Assembly: GCA_003511465.1 (NCBI GenBank)
Contig: DOID01000114.1
Span: forward strand, 3,544-12,086
DNA length: 8,543 nucleotides
Reading direction: 5' to 3'
DNA from: Bacillota bacterium
Lineage (GTDB): Bacteria > Bacillota > UBA4882 > UBA10575
A model generated the notes under the pieces. The model had not been told where the DNA came from. It was given only the letters and a program-made list of their open reading frames with translations, and ran no database searches. Position numbers and translations under genes: made by a program. Shown piece after piece: positions 4,649 to 8,543 of this stretch (its first letter is position 1; each line of letters opens with the position of its first letter).

Positions 4649-7105
4649 ATGGAAGCCTGTCGCTACATTCAAGTCGTTGTTAACTTACCGGAACTACCTG
4701 CCGAACGAAACTTTGATTACCATATCCCGGAGGATTGGAAGCTGATTCCGCCTTTGGGCAGCCGGGTCTTGGTTCCGTTTGCTGGACGCCGGGTAGAGGG
4801 AATCGTTTGGGGCAATCAAGAACCGACTTATGCGGAGAAGATCAAAGATGTCCATGGGGTCTTGGATGAGACGCCGATCCTTACGGTCGAACAAATGTCT
4901 TTGATTGAATGGTTGGCGCAGCGGTTTTTTTGCCGGCGACAGGATCTGTTTCGTCTGTTTTTTCCGCCCGGTATGAAGGGTAAAACCGAAAAATGTTGGC
5001 GGCAAGCTGGAACCCGGGAAAAAGTGGTGGAGTATGTGAACGGACTGCTGCTCACAGACGACTTACGTAGGAAGCTCCAGGCGGTGCTGGAGGAATTGAC
5101 GGCGGAATATACGCCGTATCCAACGGTCCAACCCGAACTGAAACCCTCTTTAGTAAAAATGGTCAGTGCCGGTTTGATTAAAGTAAGCTGGCGGCCACAA
5201 AAACCGGTCGTCACCTTTAAGACGGTGCAGGCCTATGGGATTGACCCAGCATGTGTTCAGGAAGAACCTGACGGTTTAACCGCGAAACAGGAGAAAGTCT
5301 GGTCTTTCTTAGGCGGCCAACAGGAGCTGGTCGCGACGAAAGAAATTCTGGCGGCAACGGGTGTGACGGCTAGTGTTGTTGAAGCGCTAGCCCGGAAAGG
5401 GCTTTTAACCAAAGGATCTTTAGTCGTAGAAAGGAATCCCTTTCTGCAGCCAGCGCTCTCCCAACCGGCACCTGTGCTAAACGATGAACAAGCAGAAGCC
5501 TTTGACCAGATCGAAGCGGCCATAGACCACGAGCTACCGGGATTTTTTCTTTTACATGGTGTAACTGGCAGCGGGAAAACGGAAGTCTACTTACAGGCCA
5601 TTGCCGCCGCAATGAAGCGCGGAAAGGAAGCCATTCTCCTGGTCCCGGAGATTGCCCTGACCCCACAGACCGTCGAACGCGTCCGTTCCAGATTTGGCGA
5701 AGCAGTGGCGGTTTTACACAGTAGTTTATCCGATGGGGAGCGCTTTGATCAATGGTGGAAGATTAAAAACGGCGAAGTAAAGGTGGTGGTTGGTGCCCGT
5801 TCAGCCGTCTTTGCTCCTTTACCGAACTTGGGTTTAATTATCATCGACGAAGAACACGAGTTTACTTATAAACAGGAAGAGGTTCCCCGCTACCACGCCA
5901 AAGAGGTGGCGCAAGAACTATGCCGCCGCGTTAACGGCGTCTTGGTTCTGGGCAGTGCTACACCTTCTCTGGAAAGCATTTACGCGGTGCAAAAAGGGGA
6001 AATCCAAAAGCTTACCCTCTCCCAGCGTATTTTGGGCCGCGCCATGCCAGCCATTGAACTGGTTGATTTAAGGGAGGAGTTTAAAGCCCGGCGTTTTACA
6101 GTGTTATCGCCCCGCTTAAACCAAGAGATCGCCGAGCGCCTCGTCCAGGGGGAGCAGGTGATCATCCTCCTGAACCGGCGGGGGTTTGCTACTTTTATTA
6201 TTTGCCGCGAATGCGGTCATGTGCTGAAGTGTCCTGCTTGCGACGTAACGCTGACTTTTCACCGGAATCCGGCTGTGCTGCGGTGCCATTATTGTAACTA
6301 TCAAGCGGACCCCCCCGAAAGGTGTCCCCACTGCAAAAGTCATTATCTACGTTACTTTGGTCATGGGACTCAACGGCTGGAAGAAGAATTAACTGACCTA
6401 TTTCCACAGGCGCGGATTGCGCGGATGGATCTGGATACCACCGGTCGGAAAGGAAGCCATGAACGGATTTACCGCCAATTAGTCCGGCAGGAGATCGATA
6501 TTCTATTAGGAACGCAAATGGTGGCTAAAGGCTTAGACTTACCGAATGTTACTTTAGTAGGGATTCTGGCCGCTGATTCCGGCTTAAACCTGCCCGATTT
6601 CCGCGCAGCGGAACGGACATACCAGATCTTAACGCAAGCCGCCGGTCGGGCCGGACGGGGAGAAAAGGCCGGTTTAGTGGTGATCCAGACCTTCAATCCA
6701 GAACACTACAGTATTAAAGCCCTAGCCGAGCAGGAAGAAAGCGCTTTTTACCAGCAAGAACTGGCCTATCGGTCAGCGGGGTCTTATCCTCCTTTTAATT
6801 ACTTGATCCGGTTGGTTTTTTCCGGAGCCGACCAACGGGTAGTGATGGACAGCGCCCAGAAGGTGACTACTGTTTTAGAAAAAGCTTTAACAAAGCTTAA
6901 CATTACCCCAGCGACCATGGAAGTACTGGGGCCGCAACCGGCAATTATTGAAAAGATTAAGAATCAATTCAGGTGGCATACCTTAATCAAAACCCAGGAT
7001 CTCACCATCGCTCAACGGTTATTACCCAAAATTACCGGCGCTTTTCGGAGCCGGAATAAGGGCGTCCGGATCATCATCGACGAAAATCCTTATTCCGTGT
7101 TATAA
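4649..7105 (+). CDS. priA: Primosomal protein N' (PriA), replication restart 3'-to-5' DNA helicase
   Basis: PriA recognises stalled forks and reloads the replicative helicase. The 818-residue protein has all expected parts: an N-terminal 3'-DNA-binding domain (about 1-105, including NLPELPAERNFDYHIP and GSRVLVPFAGRRVEGIVW), a winged-helix region, and the helicase with LNDEQ (277-281), Walker A GVTGSGKT (304-311), DEEH (400-403), GSATPSLES (435-443), GTQMVAKG (621-628) and QAAGRAGRG (663-671). The zinc-binding insert has the eight cysteines at 519, 522, 528, 531, 546, 549, 559 and 562. The C-terminal domain follows to 818. I chose ATG 4649 because GGAGG (4638-4642) is 6 nt upstream and the conserved N-terminus begins right after it. 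The in-frame ATG at 4643 abuts the GGAGG, and the TTG at 4589 would add unconserved residues. It leads a new transcription unit; coaBC, its usual upstream neighbour, is missing. Confidence 0.97.
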   Translation: MEACRYIQVVVNLPELPAERNFDYHIPEDWKLIPPLGSRVLVPFAGRRVEGIVWGNQEPTYAEKIKDVHGVLDETPILTVEQMSLIEWLAQRFFCRRQDLFRLFFPPGMKGKTEKCWRQAGTREKVVEYVNGLLLTDDLRRKLQAVLEELTAEYTPYPTVQPELKPSLVKMVSAGLIKVSWRPQKPVVTFKTVQAYGIDPACVQEEPDGLTAKQEKVWSFLGGQQELVATKEILAATGVTASVVEALARKGLLTKGSLVVERNPFLQPALSQPAPVLNDEQAEAFDQIEAAIDHELPGFFLLHGVTGSGKTEVYLQAIAAAMKRGKEAILLVPEIALTPQTVERVRSRFGEAVAVLHSSLSDGERFDQWWKIKNGEVKVVVGARSAVFAPLPNLGLIIIDEEHEFTYKQEEVPRYHAKEVAQELCRRVNGVLVLGSATPSLESIYAVQKGEIQKLTLSQRILGRAMPAIELVDLREEFKARRFTVLSPRLNQEIAERLVQGEQVIILLNRRGFATFIICRECGHVLKCPACDVTLTFHRNPAVLRCHYCNYQADPPERCPHCKSHYLRYFGHGTQRLEEELTDLFPQARIARMDLDTTGRKGSHERIYRQLVRQEIDILLGTQMVAKGLDLPNVTLVGILAADSGLNLPDFRAAERTYQILTQAAGRAGRGEKAGLVVIQTFNPEHYSIKALAEQEESAFYQQELAYRSAGSYPPFNYLIRLVFSGADQRVVMDSAQKVTTVLEKALTKLNITPATMEVLGPQPAIIEKIKNQFRWHTLIKTQDLTIAQRLLPKITGAFRSRNKGVRIIIDENPYSVL

Positions 7106-7106
7106 T
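7098..7106 (+). promoter_or_regulatory. Possible extended -10 promoter for def-fmt
   Basis: TGTTATAAT matches the extended -10 pattern (TGN followed by TATAAT, 6/6) and overlaps the priA stop codon. No good -35 hexamer is present 16-18 nt upstream, although extended -10 promoters can work without one. A transcript would start near 7113, 38 nt before def. The TAT-AAT match may come by chance from the TTA-TAA codons. Confidence 0.3.
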
Positions 7107-7150
7107 AAAAGCTGTACTGACGTATTTTGAAGGAAAGGGAGGGCTGTTTG

Positions 7151-7606
7151 ATGATTTTACCAATTGTGACTGAGCCGAATCCGCTTCTTCGCCAAAAAGC
7201 CCAACCGTTGAAGAAAATATCGAAACGGATCAGAAAATTGGCCCAGAATATGCTGGAAACCATGTATGCTGCCGATGGGGTCGGTCTCGCCGGTCCTCAG
7301 GTTGGAGTGGGTGAGCGCATTATTGTGGTTGATGTGGGGAACGGTCCGCTTACGCTGATTAATCCGGAGATCATTAGTAATATGGGGCAGGAGCGAGATG
7401 TGGAAGGTTGTTTGAGTATCCCCGGCCGCAACGGTTATGTGACCAGAGCGGCTAAAGTTAAGGTTACCGGGGTTAATCTGGACGGCCGCCGGATTGAGCT
7501 GGAAAGTGAAGGCTTTTTGGCCCGCGCTTTGCAACACGAAATTGACCATCTGGAAGGGATTTTATTCATTGACTACTTAGATAGAGCAGGAGGGGAAGCA
7601 GATTGA
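7151..7606 (+). CDS. def: Peptide deformylase
   Basis: This metalloenzyme removes the formyl group from the N-terminal formyl-methionine of new proteins. The 151-residue protein has the three family motifs: GVGLAGPQ (43-50), EGCLSIP (85-91) and QHEIDHLEG (128-136). Metal ligands are Cys87, His129 and His133; Glu130 is the catalytic base and Gln50 stabilises the transition state. Motif 1 has Gly48 where many members have Ala. The start is ATG 7151, with GGGAGG (7138-7143) about 7 nt upstream; the in-frame TTG at 7127 would add eight residues that include the Shine-Dalgarno sequence and is unlikely. It lies 45 nt after priA and its TGA stop overlaps the fmt start, so def and fmt are probably translationally coupled. 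The pair does opposite halves of the formyl-Met cycle. Confidence 0.96.
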   Translation: MILPIVTEPNPLLRQKAQPLKKISKRIRKLAQNMLETMYAADGVGLAGPQVGVGERIIVVDVGNGPLTLINPEIISNMGQERDVEGCLSIPGRNGYVTRAAKVKVTGVNLDGRRIELESEGFLARALQHEIDHLEGILFIDYLDRAGGEAD

Positions 7607-8543
7607 GACTGGTTTTTATGGGAACACCTGATTTCGCTGCGGTCTCCCTCTGCCGTTTGCTCGACGCCAAACATCAGGTGTTAGGGGTTGTTACCCAACC
7701 AGACCGGCCGCGGGGGCGGGGACTGAAATTGACTCCCTCACCGGTCAAAACAGTTGCTTTGGCGCACCGGCTTCCGGTTTTTCAACCGGAACGCCTCCCC
7801 GAGGATATTTTGATGGAGTTTTTAACCACAACCCGCCCGGAGGTGATCGTGGTTGTCGCATACGGGCTCCTGATTCCACCGGTTCTGCTATCTTTACCTG
7901 CCCATGGCTGCGTTAATGTCCATGCTTCGTTGCTCCCTAAATACCGGGGTGCCGCTCCGATCCAAGCCGCGCTTTTAAACGGGGAAACGACCACCGGAAT
8001 CACCACTATGCGGATGGATAAAGGTTGGGATACCGGCGATCTCTTCCTCACGCGACGGGTACCCATTGATCCTGATGAAAATTTTGGTCAGCTCCATGAC
8101 CGCCTGGCTGCGATTGGGGGGGAAGTCTTATTGGAAACCCTGGACGGGATTGCTGCCGGAACCATTGAGCCGGTGCCCCAGAACCATCAGGAAGCAAATT
8201 ATGTTCCGAAGTTGACGGAAAAGGATTTTCTTTTGCCGTGGGAGGAGTCGACCCTTTCCTTACATAACCGGATTCGGGCCTTCTCCCCCTTTCCCGGTGC
8301 CCGCACCTATTTAAACGGAGAAACGCTTAAAATCTGGGCGGCAAGTCCGGGCATGGGCTGGTTCGGCCTGAAAGAGGCCAAACCCGGAACCATCGGTGTC
8401 GTCACGAAGGAGGAGGGCGGAGGCCTTCCGGTCCGCAGCGGGGACGGAGTTCTTCTCCTTACCCAGATCCAGAGTCCAGGGAAGAAACGCCTACCGATCT
8501 TGCAGTTTATGGCCGGCAATCCCTTGACCGCCGGAACGATGCT
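7603..8543 (+). CDS. fmt: Methionyl-tRNA formyltransferase, 3' end cut by window edge
   Basis: Fmt transfers a formyl group from 10-formyl-tetrahydrofolate to initiator Met-tRNA. Reading from the TTG at 7603 gives 313 codons without a stop. The N-terminus MRLVFMGTPDFA is canonical. The catalytic residues are Asn105 and His107 (VNVHASLLPKYRGAAPIQ) and Asp143 (MDKGWDTGD), and the tRNA-contacting loop SLLPKYRG (109-116) is present. The C-terminal domain runs from about 205 onwards (RIRAFSPFPGA). The family is about 310-320 residues, so only a few residues should be missing. The TTG start overlaps the def stop in the sequence TTGA; AGGAGG (7588-7593) is 9 nt upstream. The next ATG (7618) would delete the conserved MRLVF beta strand, so TTG is preferred. 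Confidence 0.95.
   Translation, partial: MRLVFMGTPDFAAVSLCRLLDAKHQVLGVVTQPDRPRGRGLKLTPSPVKTVALAHRLPVFQPERLPEDILMEFLTTTRPEVIVVVAYGLLIPPVLLSLPAHGCVNVHASLLPKYRGAAPIQAALLNGETTTGITTMRMDKGWDTGDLFLTRRVPIDPDENFGQLHDRLAAIGGEVLLETLDGIAAGTIEPVPQNHQEANYVPKLTEKDFLLPWEESTLSLHNRIRAFSPFPGARTYLNGETLKIWAASPGMGWFGLKEAKPGTIGVVTKEEGGGLPVRSGDGVLLLTQIQSPGKKRLPILQFMAGNPLTAGTM

Noticed and set aside
5370..5666. Several long antisense reading frames across priA, yicC, def and fmt.
   Set aside because: They mirror the codon pattern of well-supported genes on the opposite strand, show no recognisable motifs, and I see no dedicated ribosome binding sites.

Overview
The window is a piece of a bacterial chromosome carrying housekeeping genes. 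The order yicC/yloC - remA - gmk - rpoZ - priA - def - fmt is the classic arrangement of Bacillota (Firmicutes), and RemA is typical of that phylum. The organism is therefore most likely a Gram-positive-type Bacillota with moderate G+C (roughly half, judged by eye). An actinobacterial-type integration host factor (mIHF) gene sits between yicC and remA. That suggests a deep-branching lineage such as the Limnochordia/Hydrogenispora group, but this placement is inference. I see no mobile elements, tRNA or rRNA genes, CRISPR arrays or prophage genes.

Left arm (1-1866, minus strand): an envelope-stress module. A membrane-anchored HtrA/DegP-type serine protease (1866-667) is followed by an ECF-type RNA polymerase sigma factor (587 to beyond base 1, truncated by the window edge). 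The upstream region of htrA carries a textbook ECF promoter pattern (GGGAAC, 16-nt spacer, CGTTTT). The 79-nt gap before the sigma gene holds a near-consensus housekeeping promoter (TTGACA, 17-nt spacer, TAAAAT). The simplest reading is basal sigma expression from the housekeeping promoter plus autoactivation through the ECF promoter, with an anti-sigma gene probably just outside the window.

Middle (2094-4506, plus strand): a tight operon of yicC (endoribonuclease family), mihF (nucleoid-associated protein), remA (DNA-binding regulator), gmk (guanylate kinase) and rpoZ (RNA polymerase omega). It is closed by a strong intrinsic terminator at 4473-4505. Genes are spaced 6 to 39 nt apart, and most have clear Shine-Dalgarno sites.

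Right arm (4507-8543, plus strand): a second unit with its own candidate promoter, priA (replication restart helicase), def (peptide deformylase) and fmt (methionyl-tRNA formyltransferase, cut by the window end). The coaBC gene that commonly lies between rpoZ and priA in Bacillota is absent and replaced by the terminator plus a 140-nt leader. def and fmt are functionally paired (formylation of initiator Met-tRNA and removal of the formyl group) and overlap by four bases.

The most notable points are the co-occurrence of mIHF and RemA in one operon, the self-activating htrA-sigma arrangement, and the split of the operon where coaBC would be expected. I found no convincing wholly new system.
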